Shown piece after piece: positions 6,597 to 14,526 of a DNA stretch of 38,966 nucleotides (positions are counted from its first letter, which is position 1; every line of letters begins with the position of its first letter). The notes under the pieces are model-generated. The model saw only the letters and a program-made list of their open reading frames with translations. It had not been told where the DNA came from and ran no database searches. Both the position numbers and the translations under genes were made by a program. This DNA comes from AC-32 sp963717725. GTDB taxonomy: Bacteria; Actinomycetota; Thermoleophilia; Gaiellales; Gaiellaceae. Location of the stretch: assembly GCA_963717725.1 (NCBI GenBank), contig CAVQWS010000005.1, positions 1 through 38,966 on the forward strand, read 5' to 3'.

Positions 6597-9161
6597 CTAG
6601 GCGGAGTCGGCTGGCGTGTCGCCGGCCTGCGTGGCGGCCGGCTTGCGGCGCCTGCGGCCGCCGCGGGAGCCGCGGCGGGTCTTCTTCTTCGGCTTCGGCT
6701 GCTCGCCCTCGCCCTCGCCGTTCGCGGAGGGCGCCTCGGCCTCGGGCGCCTCTGCCTCGCGGCCGAGCGTGGGATCGGGCAGGTGGATCTTCGGGCCCTC
6801 GCCGTTGTCGGCGCTCGGCTGCTCGGGAACAGCGTCGCCGTTGGCCTCGGCGTTCGCGGTCGCCGGCTTCTTCTTGCGCCGGCGGCCGCCACGCGAGCCG
6901 CGCCTGGTCTTCTTCTTCGGCGGCTGATCGCCCGGGGTCTCTTCCTCAGCGACAGCCGGCTCGGCCTCGCCGGTCTCCTCCGGCGCCTCCGTTTCCGCTT
7001 CCGCTTCGGCCTCCGGCTCCGGTGCAGGCTCGGCCTGCTTCTTGGCCGGCGGCTTGCGCGTCGGCTTCTCGGCAGCGCTCTCGGCGGTGATCGGCTCTTC
7101 CGGCGCCTTCTTGCCGCCCACGAGCGACGCGTAGGCGACGCCGTCGAGCACCCGCTCGATGCGCACCTTCGTCCGCTTGCCGACCATTCCGGCCGCGCTG
7201 CCGACTACCACGGTCAGGCCGTCGTCGAGCTTGCCGACTCCGGCATTGACGTCGTGGCGGCCGACCTCGACGAGCTTCAGGTCGACCTGCTTGCCCTCCT
7301 GCCCGACGCGCGCGTCCTGGCCGACGAGGCTCTCGAGCGTGCCCTTGCCGAGCACCTCGAAGTGATTGACCGCGACGTCCTCGCGGAAGACGAGCAGGAA
7401 GCGGCGCTTGGTCTCCTCCTCGATCGTCATCAGCCGTGATGCGCCCGGTCCGACCAGCATCGAGGCGACCCTCGCGTTCAGCTCGACCTTGAAGGCCTTC
7501 GTGCGCGGGGCGCCGGCCGCGAGCGCGCGCAGATGCCGCTCGACGTCGACCGCGGCCGAGGCCTCGGAGAGGACGACGCCGTCGCCGCCGCAGACCGTGC
7601 ACTTGCGCGTGAGGATCTCGCGCGGGCCGTCGGTCACGTTCTGGCGCGTCATCTCGACGAGGCCGAGCGGCGAGATCTCGACCACGTAGGTCTTCGTCCG
7701 GTCGCGCTCCAGCTCGGTCTTGAGTGCTTCCTCGACCGTCGCCCGGTTCTTCGGGTTCGCCATGTCGATGAAGTCGATGACGATGATCCCGCCGATGTCG
7801 CGCAGCCGCAGTTGGCGCACGACCTCCTTGACCGCCTCGAGGTTGTTCTTGGTGATCGTGTCCTCGAGCCGGCCGCCGGACGACTTGCCGCGGCCGCCGA
7901 CGAAGCGGCCCGTGTTGACGTCGATCACGGTGAACGCCTCGGCGTAGTCGAAGACGAGGTAGCCGCCGGAGGGCAGGTCGACTCGGCGCGAGAGCGTCGA
8001 GCGGATCTCGGCGTCGACGCCCGAGCTCTCCATCAGCGGGGTCTTCTCGCGGTAGCGGACGACCCTGTCGGCCATGTGCGGCGAGGTCTTCTTCAGGTAG
8101 CCGACGACGCGCTTGTAGGTGCGCTCGTGGTCGACGAGGGCGCGCTCGAAGTCCTCGGTGAAGAGGTCGCGGATCACGCGGAGCGGCAGCTCGGCCTCCT
8201 GGTAGACGAGCGACGGCGCCTTGGCCGCCTTGGCCTGCGTCTCGATCGTCTTCCAGAGTCGCTGCAGGAAGACGAGGTCGCGCTCGATGTCCTCGGCGGA
8301 CGCGCCCTCCGCGGCGGTGCGGATGATCACGCCGCCCTTCTTCACGTCGAGGCGCTTGAGGATGTCGCGCAGGCGCGTGCGCTCGTCGTCCTCGAGCCGG
8401 CGCGAGACGCCGAGGCCCTCGCCGTGCGGGACGAAGACGACGAAGCGGCCGGGCAGCGAGATCTCGGTCGTGAGGCGGGCGCCCTTCGACTTCATCGGGT
8501 CCTTGACCGCCTGGACGAGCACCTCCTGGCCACGGCTGAGCAGATCCTGGATCTTGCGCCCGCGAGACTTCCCTTCGAGCTCGGGCGCGATCACCTCGTC
8601 GACGTAGAGGAAGCCGTTCTTCTCGAGGCCGATCTCGATGAAAGCGGCCTCCATCCCGGGCAGGACGTTGTCGACGGTGCCCTTGTAGATGTTCCCCGCG
8701 ATCGAGCGGCGCTCAGGTCGCTCGAGGTAGGCCTCGGCGACCTTGTCGTCCTCGAGCACGGCGACGCGCTGCTCGCTCACGTCGACCGAGATCAGCAGCT
8801 CGCGCTTGGCGGGCGGCAGCGGCGGGCGGCGTGGTGGCGTGCGCCTGCGGGTCGTGCTGCGCTGCTTGCGTTGCGACGGACGGCGGTCGGGGCGAGACTC
8901 GTCTTTCTTCGCGGCCGGCTTCGCCTCGCCGGTCTCGGCCTTGGCCTTGGCCTCGGTCGCCGCGCCGGCGCCGGTTGCGGGGCGCTTGCGACCGCGCCCT
9001 CCGCGACTGCCGCGGCGGCGCTTCTTCTTGGTGGGATCGGTTGGCGCGCCCGACTCGGCGGGCGGCGCGGTTACGGTGTCGGTAGGTGCAGGTGTAGGCG
9101 CGGGCTGAGTGCGGCCGCGCTCGTCAGTCGGCGGCTTCTGCCGCCGGAACCATCGAAGCAA
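6597..9161 (-). CDS. rne: Ribonuclease E/G
   Basis: This 854-residue endoribonuclease processes and degrades RNA. The catalytic core (about 120-630) contains the S1 domain (GNIYKGTVDNVLPGMEAAFIE), the two metal-binding Asp regions (FTVIDVNTGRFVG and GGIIVIDFIDM) and the zinc-link CxxC (RKCTVCGGDG). Both ends are disordered extensions. A basic box of the form KKK-x-RRGSRGG occurs at about 45-61, 749-766 and 825-841, separated by Ala/Glu-rich linkers, and probably binds RNA or partner proteins. The start is TTG at 9161, preceded by AAGGAG with seven-base spacing. In actinobacteria this gene normally stands next to rplU; here 5.6 kb separate them. Confidence 0.96.
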   Translation of the reverse strand: MLRWFRRQKPPTDERGRTQPAPTPAPTDTVTAPPAESGAPTDPTKKKRRRGSRGGRGRKRPATGAGAATEAKAKAETGEAKPAAKKDESRPDRRPSQRKQRSTTRRRTPPRRPPLPPAKRELLISVDVSEQRVAVLEDDKVAEAYLERPERRSIAGNIYKGTVDNVLPGMEAAFIEIGLEKNGFLYVDEVIAPELEGKSRGRKIQDLLSRGQEVLVQAVKDPMKSKGARLTTEISLPGRFVVFVPHGEGLGVSRRLEDDERTRLRDILKRLDVKKGGVIIRTAAEGASAEDIERDLVFLQRLWKTIETQAKAAKAPSLVYQEAELPLRVIRDLFTEDFERALVDHERTYKRVVGYLKKTSPHMADRVVRYREKTPLMESSGVDAEIRSTLSRRVDLPSGGYLVFDYAEAFTVIDVNTGRFVGGRGKSSGGRLEDTITKNNLEAVKEVVRQLRLRDIGGIIVIDFIDMANPKNRATVEEALKTELERDRTKTYVVEISPLGLVEMTRQNVTDGPREILTRKCTVCGGDGVVLSEASAAVDVERHLRALAAGAPRTKAFKVELNARVASMLVGPGASRLMTIEEETKRRFLLVFREDVAVNHFEVLGKGTLESLVGQDARVGQEGKQVDLKLVEVGRHDVNAGVGKLDDGLTVVVGSAAGMVGKRTKVRIERVLDGVAYASLVGGKKAPEEPITAESAAEKPTRKPPAKKQAEPAPEPEAEAEAETEAPEETGEAEPAVAEEETPGDQPPKKKTRRGSRGGRRRKKKPATANAEANGDAVPEQPSADNGEGPKIHLPDPTLGREAEAPEAEAPSANGEGEGEQPKPKKKTRRGSRGGRRRRKPAATQAGDTPADSA

Positions 9162-9168
9162 GTGGATT

Positions 9169-9174
9169 CTCCTT
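9169..9174 (-). promoter_or_regulatory. Ribosome-binding site for the TTG start of rne
   Basis: AAGGAG on the minus strand lies seven bases before TTG at 9161-9159. This is ideal spacing and the main reason for accepting the rare start codon. Confidence 0.65.
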
Positions 9175-9287
9175 GTTGGGCGCGCGCGCTTCCCAGTCCC
9201 CAGGTCGGGCGGAGCGCGCGCTGCAGTGTGGTCAAACTCGTCGGCATAGCCGTCACTGCAGGGTAGCAGTGGCGCTGGTTGCCGCCG

Positions 9288-9488
9288 TCAGGCGGCTTCT
9301 GCGGCCGGACGGAGCTTCGCGCGCTTGGTGCGAACTGCGCGCAGCCGCTGGGTGAGTCGCGCCCACGCCCACGGTTCCAACTCGCGGTAACGCGGCTCGT
9401 TCTGACCCCGCGTCGCCTCGAGATATTCGAACCAGGCGTCGGCCTCCTCGATCAGCAGCAGCTCCTCGGCTTCACGTGTGGGGGCCAT
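9288..9488 (-). CDS. Small acidic-to-basic helical protein, unknown
   Basis: The 66-residue product begins MAPTREAEELLLIEEADAWF, is rich in Trp, Glu and Arg, and looks like two amphipathic helices with a basic C-terminus (RTKRAKLRPAAEAA). I do not recognise a family. The frame remains open for another 100 residues upstream, but that part has the composition of a shadow frame, so the ATG at 9488 is chosen. No clear Shine-Dalgarno site is seen. The following 177 bases up to the VOC gene contain no gene I can support. Confidence 0.5.
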   Translation of the reverse strand: MAPTREAEELLLIEEADAWFEYLEATRGQNEPRYRELEPWAWARLTQRLRAVRTKRAKLRPAAEAA

Positions 9489-9665
9489 GGCGGGATGGTA
9501 GGTCCCGGTCCGGACAGCACAACGGGGGAAACCCGATTTCCCTTGCACGTCCCGCGCAGTTGAGGCTCCGGCGGACAGAGCTCGCCTCCGATAAGTGAGA
9601 GGACGCTCGGCCAGTCGAAGGGATCGGCCTAGGAGATCGTCGGAAGCCTGCGGCATGATGGAAGC

Positions 9666-10007
9666 GTGGACACTCGTCTTGACCACGTTCGGGCCAACGT
9701 GGCCGACCTTGGTCGAGCGGTTGAGTGGTACACCGCCGTGCTCGGGTTCGAGGTCGAGTCGGTCTGGCCGCCGGACAGCCCGAACTACGCGCACTTCAGA
9801 TCGTCAGGCGGGGCAACCTTCGCCGTGATGGAAGCCGAGGGCCGAGGCGCTCGCTTCAACTTCACCGTCGACGACCCTGACGCACTCTGGGTCCAGCTGA
9901 AGGACCGGGTCGCAGTGGTGGAGCCGCTCTTCGATACGCCTTATGGGACTCGAAAGTTCACGATTGCAGACCCGGACGGAAACGAACTCGGCTTCGTGCG
10001 AGCCTGA
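9666..10007 (+). CDS. VOC-family (glyoxalase/bleomycin-resistance fold) protein
   Basis: The 113-residue protein is a single vicinal-oxygen-chelate module: LDHVRANVADLGRAVEWYTAVLGF at the N-terminus and TPYGTRKFTIADPDGNELGF at the C-terminus, each half a beta-alpha-beta-beta-beta unit. Likely metal ligands are the His of LDHV and the Glu of GNELGF. Members include glyoxalases, dioxygenases and drug-binding resistance proteins; the substrate here cannot be predicted. The start is GTG at 9666. A broken VOC gene lies just downstream on the other strand. Confidence 0.85.
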   Translation: MDTRLDHVRANVADLGRAVEWYTAVLGFEVESVWPPDSPNYAHFRSSGGATFAVMEAEGRGARFNFTVDDPDALWVQLKDRVAVVEPLFDTPYGTRKFTIADPDGNELGFVRA

Positions 10008-10016
10008 GAACACACC

Positions 10017-10220
10017 CGCGGCGCATGCTCGCCGAAGAAGTCGTAGTAAGGGTCCGCGGGGGCCATGACCTGGACCCGGTCACCCTCGGAGGTCGTGGAA
10101 CTCGACCGTCGTCGGCTCCTCGAAGTTGACCTTCAGACCCAGGATGTCGCGGAGGAAGCCGACCATCGCCTCGTAGTTGTCGGTCCGGATCCCGAGCCAG
10201 CGGACGTTACGCACCTCCAT
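10017..10220 (-). pseudogene. VOC-family gene fragment, frameshifted and truncated
   Basis: From an ATG at 10220 the minus strand reads MEVRNVRWLGIRTDNYEAMV and FLRDILGLKVNFEEPTTVEF, a clear VOC N-terminus. The frame then stops, and the expected continuation (TSEGDRVQVMAPADPYYDFF) appears one base out of register around 10085-10095. The C-terminal half is missing because the neighbouring VOC gene ends at 10007. It is a remnant of a second, different VOC gene. A 28-codon open frame at 10230-10316 lies just upstream but has no recognisable content. I see nothing else in the stretch up to 10397. Confidence 0.75.
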
Positions 10221-10397
10221 CTGCTGCGCCTAGTCCATCGCCCTTGACGACGCGCCCTCCGCCGACCGCCCAGCGTGCTTATGGAAGGCGCCCGGCGGAG
10301 TCAAGATGTTGGGCATCTGTCGAGTCTAGGTCTCCTTCGGGTCACCCGGCTCGGGTGCGGATCGACACCATTCCCACGCGGCGCTGCGCGCGCGGCG

Positions 10398-10949
10398 TCA
10401 GGCGTCGGGGTCGCGGCGCCCGACGGCGTCATGCTTCCAGAAGGCCTCGCTATATACGAGCGTGCCCGTCATCCAGGGCTCGTAGGCAGGGAGTCGCAGT
10501 ACTTGGAACGCTGCGTCTGGGATTCGCAACGACGGCTTCCTGAATCCGTGTGCCGCGCCTGGCTCGAACCCGAAGCGCGAGTAATACTCCGGTGGCCCTT
10601 CCAAGAAGACGAGTGGCACATCGCGTTCGCTCAGCAGCTCGAGGCCGCGGCGGATCAGCGCCGTTCCGACCCCCTGTTTCTGACGCGCCGGAACGACCCC
10701 GATCGGGCTCAGCACCTGCACCGGGAGCAAGCGCTTCGGCGCGTCGAGCAGGCTCGGGCTGAACATCACGTGTCCGACGATCTGGTCTCGTTCTTCCGCG
10801 ACGAGCGAAAGCCCTTCGCCTCGCGCTACAGCGTCGCGCAACTCGTCGACGAGGTTTGGAACAACCGGGACGTGATGATCTCCGAACGCCGCGAGATGTA
10901 ATGCCCGCACGGCCGACCGATCGCTGATCGCTTCAGCGCGCACATCCAC
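10398..10949 (-). CDS. GNAT-family N-acetyltransferase (YhbS-like)
   Basis: The 183-residue protein carries the GNAT acetyl-CoA-binding motif (VLSPIGVVPARQKQGVGTALIRRGLELL) followed by VPLVFLEGPPEYYSRFGFEPG, the arrangement of YhbS-type acetyltransferases. The acceptor is unknown. The GTG at 10949 is chosen because the domain begins directly after it (VDVRAEAISDRSAVRALHLAA slightly shortened here to VDVRAEAISDRS); the longer open frame reaching 11342 overlaps a real gene on the other strand. It is divergent from the next gene, with 68 bases between the start codons, so promoters for both probably share that gap. Confidence 0.85.
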   Translation of the reverse strand: MDVRAEAISDRSAVRALHLAAFGDHHVPVVPNLVDELRDAVARGEGLSLVAEERDQIVGHVMFSPSLLDAPKRLLPVQVLSPIGVVPARQKQGVGTALIRRGLELLSERDVPLVFLEGPPEYYSRFGFEPGAAHGFRKPSLRIPDAAFQVLRLPAYEPWMTGTLVYSEAFWKHDAVGRRDPDA

Positions 10950-11017
10950 TGGCGCGAGCCTAGTCGCGGGAAGGGGCGCGTTGTGCCGTACATGCGGTGC
11001 CGTAGTGTGCGAACGCC

Positions 11018-11935
11018 GTGGAGAACCTGTCCGTCGTCCCAGCCGTCCGAGCGGATGCGGCCGCAGTGACCGAGGTCGTCGCCGCCCTCGAGTCGTCGCT
11101 CTACCCGCGGACCCCGACCTCGTTCTCGCAAGAGGATCTTGTGGACGAGTGGTCCAGCCTCGAACTCGAGCAGAACACGCATGTCGTCCGCGACGGCGGC
11201 CGTGTCGTCGGCTACGGCGTCGCTCGCGGCCGAGGCGAGCTCTGGCGCGCCGAGGGGTATGTGCACCCCGCCGCGCATGGGCGCGGGATCGGGAACCTGC
11301 TCGCGACCACGTTCGAGCGTGCTGCCGCGGCCCGCGGCGCACGCAGGATCCACAACGGCGTGTACGAGCCCGATGCCGCCGCCTGCCGCTTGCTCGAATC
11401 GATCGGCTATCGCGCGGTGCGCGTCTATCGCGAGATGCGCGTTGAGCTCGCTGCGCCGCCCCCGATGCCGACTTGGCCCGAGGGGCTGTGCGTCGCCGCG
11501 TTCGAGCCGGAGCGGGACGCGCACGCGTTCCACGCGGCCCAGCAGGAAGCGTTTGCGGATGCGTGGGAGTACACCGGGCGCGATTTCGAGTCCTGGTCGA
11601 AGACCAACCTGAAGAGCGAGCGGTTCGACCCGGGCCTGTGGTGTGTCGTCCGAGCAGGAGACGAGATCGCCGCCGGGGCGATCTGCACCGCCAACACGTA
11701 CGGCGGCGGCTTCGTCCAGATCCTGTTCACGCGCCGCCCGTGGCGCAGGCACGGCGTCGGCGCGGCGCTCCTCGCGGACGCGTTCCGCAGGCTCTGGGAG
11801 TGTGGCGAGCGTCGCGTCGGCCTCGGCGTCGACGCGGAGAGCGACACCGGAGCGTTTCGCCTCTACGAACGGGCCGGGATGACGCCGGCGCTCGGTTGGG
11901 TGCAGTACGAGAAGGCTCTCGGTCCTACTGGTTGA
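11018..11935 (+). CDS. Tandem-GNAT acetyltransferase (mycothiol synthase-like architecture)
   Basis: The 305-residue protein has two GNAT domains. The first (about 5-145) has EGYVHPAAHGRGIGNLLATTF; the second (about 155-300) has ILFTRRPWRRHGVGAALLADAF and ends in a GFRLYERAGM-like element. Two fused GNAT modules of this length resemble mycothiol synthase (MshD), which acetylates the cysteine of mycothiol's precursor, but the architecture is shared with other acetyltransferases and no other mycothiol gene is present. It starts with GTG at 11018 and converges on the peptidase E gene, overlapping it by 11 bases. Confidence 0.82.
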   Translation: MENLSVVPAVRADAAAVTEVVAALESSLYPRTPTSFSQEDLVDEWSSLELEQNTHVVRDGGRVVGYGVARGRGELWRAEGYVHPAAHGRGIGNLLATTFERAAAARGARRIHNGVYEPDAAACRLLESIGYRAVRVYREMRVELAAPPPMPTWPEGLCVAAFEPERDAHAFHAAQQEAFADAWEYTGRDFESWSKTNLKSERFDPGLWCVVRAGDEIAAGAICTANTYGGGFVQILFTRRPWRRHGVGAALLADAFRRLWECGERRVGLGVDAESDTGAFRLYERAGMTPALGWVQYEKALGPTG

Positions 11936-12599
11936 ACAGCTTCCAGTGCCCCTCGGAGACGACCTCGACGGCACCGTCGCTCACTTTGATGGCGGTCTCG
12001 TCGTCGATCGCATACGCCGGTCCTGAGATCTCGGCCGCCCATTTCTCTGCGCCGGCCATGGAGTTGTCCGGCAGGTCCGGGTGATCCACGTGCGGAAAGA
12101 TCGAAAAATCGACCACGCCCAGCGCGCTGTCGCCACCGGTGGGCGGCTTCCAGCCGACGAAGTCCTCCCCGATCCTGGGTGTCATCACCATGCTCCCGCC
12201 GCTCAGTCCCACCCAGACCGTCTCGGGCAGCGACGGCAGGAGGTCCGCCAGCCCGGACTGCCGCATCCAGTGGCACAGATACAAGGCGTCGCCGCCCGCG
12301 ACCAGCAGAACGTCGGTCTCCTGTACCAAGGGAACCCAGCGTTCTTCATCGATGCTGGGCAGCGCGGTCAGCTCCAGCACCCCCAAGGACTTCCAACCCA
12401 GTTCGCACATCGGGCAGTTGGGCTCTTGCCCGGTGATGAACTCCCAGACCCTCGCGCCAGGACCGACCATCGGGTGCCCGTACATCGCGGTGGGAATGCA
12501 GAGGGCGCTGGACTCGGCAATCGGCTTGCCCAGCAGGTCGACCAGCGCGTTCTCGATGCTCGTGTTCTTGATGCCGGCGGAAGTGAGCAGAAGCCTCAT
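11925..12599 (-). CDS. Peptidase E (family S51) homologue
   Basis: The 224-residue protein has the S51 fold: LLLTSAGIKN at the start, LLVAGGDALYLCHWMRQSGL (about 98-117) and the nucleophile elbow VGLSGGSMVM with Ser133, then DFSIFPHVDHP carrying the probable catalytic His. The family includes Asp-dipeptidases and cyanophycinases. The usual GxSAG elbow reads GLSGGS here, a mild deviation. It is probably cytoplasmic, as no signal peptide is visible. The ATG at 12599 is 53 bases from the divergent GFA gene. Confidence 0.85.
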   Translation of the reverse strand: MRLLLTSAGIKNTSIENALVDLLGKPIAESSALCIPTAMYGHPMVGPGARVWEFITGQEPNCPMCELGWKSLGVLELTALPSIDEERWVPLVQETDVLLVAGGDALYLCHWMRQSGLADLLPSLPETVWVGLSGGSMVMTPRIGEDFVGWKPPTGGDSALGVVDFSIFPHVDHPDLPDNSMAGAEKWAAEISGPAYAIDDETAIKVSDGAVEVVSEGHWKLFNQ

Positions 12600-12652
12600 G
12601 CTGGTAGAGACTGGCAGGCCGTCGAAAACTCATCGGCGTAGCATCCACTGGC

Positions 12653-13036
12653 GTGGAGACGAGAGTTCGCACCGGCGGATGTCTCTGTGGGGCGGTCAGC
12701 TACAGCGTTCGTGGTGACCCTGCACACGTCCGGCGTTGCCACTGCACGGGTTGCAGGAAGGAGTCGGGCAGTGCGTTCAGCGTGTATGCGCTGTGGCCGG
12801 TCGAGGCGTTCGAGCTGAGCGGGGAGATCTCGAGCTATGACGGTCGCGGCTTCTGCCCCCACTGCGGGTCTCGGCTGCTGGACACCAGCGACCCCGGCGA
12901 CACGCATGTCGAGATTCGGCTCGGAAGTCTGGACGAGGCGCCCTTCGAGCTGAAACCCGAAGACGAGATCTGGGTGAAGCGGCGCGAGAGCTGGATATCC
13001 CCGGTCGAGGGCGCAGCGCAGCACGAGGAGAGCTAG
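12653..13036 (+). CDS. GFA/CENP-V-type zinc protein
   Basis: The 127-residue protein has the zinc ligands of the Gfa family in order: GCLCGAVSY near residue 9, CHCTGCRK near 29 and FCPHCGSRL near 66. The family is named after a glutathione-dependent formaldehyde-activating enzyme, but most members are of unknown activity, so only the fold and two zinc sites are secure. GTG at 12653 is the start. The next gene begins three bases after the stop and probably shares its transcript. Confidence 0.87.
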   Translation: METRVRTGGCLCGAVSYSVRGDPAHVRRCHCTGCRKESGSAFSVYALWPVEAFELSGEISSYDGRGFCPHCGSRLLDTSDPGDTHVEIRLGSLDEAPFELKPEDEIWVKRRESWISPVEGAAQHEES

Positions 13037-13039
13037 TCC

Positions 13040-13585
13040 GTGCCCGAAGCGCAGCTCAGAGATTTCGGATCCGGGCTCACGCCCGTCACCGAGGGCTGGT
13101 TCGTCGTCAACGTGCGCGACGCCGAGTGGTGGAACTCGGCGAGCAGAGGCGCGAGGTGCGGCTTCGAGAACGAGTACGGCGAGTCGCCGGTCGAGTTCGC
13201 CCAGCTCGGGATCAACCTCACCGTCCTGGAACCAGGAGAGTGGAGCCTCTACCACGCCGAGGAGAACCAGGAGGCCTTCCTCGTCCTTTCCGGGGAGTGC
13301 GCGCTGCTCGTCGAGGGCGAGGAGCGACGCCTGCGGCCCTGGGACTTCTTCCACGCTCCTCCCTGGACCGAGCACGGCTTCGCGGGCGTCGGCGACGAGC
13401 CGTGCGTGATCTTGATGGTCGGGTCGCGCTCCGGCCCGGGAGTGCGCTACCCGGCGTCGGAGGTCGCGGCGCGCTACGGCGCGAGCGTGGCGGAGGAGAC
13501 CTCCGACTGGAGACAGGCGTACGCGACGGTCGAGCAGTTCCGGCGAGAGCAGCCGCCGAACTGGGCTCGCCTGCCCTGGGCGTAG
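13040..13585 (+). CDS. Cupin-domain protein
   Basis: The 181-residue protein has one cupin barrel at about 60-130: LEPGEWSLYHAEENQEAFLV and LSGECALLVEGEERRLRPWD, followed by FFHAPPWTEHGFAG, with His and Glu residues where metal ligands are expected. The N-terminus (NVRDAEWWNSASRGARCGFE) is typical of a group of uncharacterised actinobacterial cupins. It starts with GTG at 13040, behind a GAGGAG site inside the end of the GFA gene. No specific substrate can be given. Confidence 0.83.
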   Translation: MPEAQLRDFGSGLTPVTEGWFVVNVRDAEWWNSASRGARCGFENEYGESPVEFAQLGINLTVLEPGEWSLYHAEENQEAFLVLSGECALLVEGEERRLRPWDFFHAPPWTEHGFAGVGDEPCVILMVGSRSGPGVRYPASEVAARYGASVAEETSDWRQAYATVEQFRREQPPNWARLPWA

Positions 13586-13663
13586 ATCCCTTCACGGCCG
13601 ATGAGATCCGCGCCCCGGTGCGGTCGTAGCGAGAGAGACCACCCCGAGAGAAGGGACGAACCC

Positions 13664-13714
13664 ATGAAACCGACGATCACGACGCTCGTCTCCGTCGATG
13701 GAGCTGCACCATGA
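13664..13714 (+). pseudogene. N-terminal remnant of a second RibD/DHFR-like gene
   Basis: A 16-codon frame (MKPTITTLVSVDGAAP) starts at an ATG preceded by AGAAGGGACG. TTLVSVDG matches the first strand and loop of the RibD-C/DHFR-like family (compare VALMSMSLDGYV in the next gene). It ends by ATGA overlap with that gene, so it is either a remnant left when one of two tandem paralogues lost its body, or a short coupled leader peptide. It is too short to act alone as an enzyme. Confidence 0.5.
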
Positions 13715-14316
13715 CCAAGGTGGTCGCACTCATGTCGATGTCTCTCGACGGGTACGTCGCCGACGCGAACGACGGGGTCGCCGAAGTGTTCGACTGGTAC
13801 TTCTCGGGCGACGTCGATGTCCCCACCGCGAGCGGGAGCTCGGGCATGACGTTCCACGTCTCGGCGCCGAGCGCCGACCACCTGAGGGGCTTGGTCGCTG
13901 AGGTCGGCGCCATGCTCACCGGTCGGCGCACGTTCGAGCGCGCCGACGGCTGGGGCGGCCAGCACCCGTGGGATATTCCCGCGTTCGTCGTCACCCACAA
14001 GGTGCCCGACGGTTGGCCACGGCCCGGCTCGACGGTCCAGTTCGTCACCGACGGCATCGAAAGCGCCGTCGCTCGCGCGAAATCGGCTGCCGGCCCGAAG
14101 TCCGTGGGAGTGCACGGCGCCCAAACGATCCAGCAGTGCCTGGACGCCGGGCTGCTCGACGAGCTCCACATCGATCTGGCTGCCGTGTTGCTAGGCGCCG
14201 GAGTGCGGCTGTTCGACCACCTCGCGAACACACCGGCCGTCCTCGGCAATCCGACCGTCGTCGCCGGTGTGGGTGTCACGCATCTGCGCTATCCCGTGCA
14301 GTCACCGTCCGCTTGA
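13711..14316 (+). CDS. RibD C-terminal/dihydrofolate-reductase-like protein
   Basis: The 201-residue protein matches the RibD-C fold: VVALMSMSLDGYVADANDGV at the start, AMLTGRRTFERADGW in the middle and KSVGVHGAQTIQQCLDAGLL followed by DELHIDLAAVLLGAGVRLF near the end. Stand-alone members are NADPH-binding reductases of mostly unknown substrate. The ATG at 13711 overlaps the TGA of the 16-codon frame, so translation is probably coupled. The 3' end overlaps a small opposite-strand frame. Confidence 0.86.
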   Translation: MTKVVALMSMSLDGYVADANDGVAEVFDWYFSGDVDVPTASGSSGMTFHVSAPSADHLRGLVAEVGAMLTGRRTFERADGWGGQHPWDIPAFVVTHKVPDGWPRPGSTVQFVTDGIESAVARAKSAAGPKSVGVHGAQTIQQCLDAGLLDELHIDLAAVLLGAGVRLFDHLANTPAVLGNPTVVAGVGVTHLRYPVQSPSA

Positions 14317-14500
14317 CCGCCTGGTTATGGACGCGTGTTCGCGCCTTGGCGTACAGCTGCCGAGCCCGTTCGCCTCGAGCCAACTCGATCGCCGCAACCC
14401 CGACCGCGAAGAGAAGCCTTCGTCCTCTTCTGGTCTTGGCCAGGATGAGAAGCGCTTTCACGATCCACGGCATGACGATTGTGATACCCGCCAGCCGCAA
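14276..14500 (-). CDS. Small membrane-associated protein, unknown
   Basis: The frame encodes up to 74 residues from TTG at 14500, or 65 from ATG at 14473. It reads MPWIVKALLILAKTRRGRRL and LFAVGVAAIELARGERARQL, with a short hydrophobic stretch between basic segments, then a charged helix. Composition looks like real protein rather than a shadow. It overlaps the tail of the RibD-like gene by 41 bases. No Shine-Dalgarno site is clear, so both start and existence are tentative. Confidence 0.45.
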   Translation of the reverse strand: MRLAGITIVMPWIVKALLILAKTRRGRRLLFAVGVAAIELARGERARQLYAKARTRVHNQAVKRTVTARDSADA

Positions 14501-14526
14501 GGTGAACCGTGCTGCTGGTCCGGGAC

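Noticed and set aside
7533..9266. 577-codon open frame on the plus strand opposite rne
   Set aside because: Rich in Arg, Leu, Asp and Val with no recognisable motif; it is the antisense shadow of the RNase E gene, a common artefact at high GC.
10230..10316. 28-codon minus-strand frame (MPNILTPPGAFHKHAG) upstream of the VOC fragment
   Set aside because: Too short, with no recognisable family and no ribosome-binding site; it may be part of another remnant.
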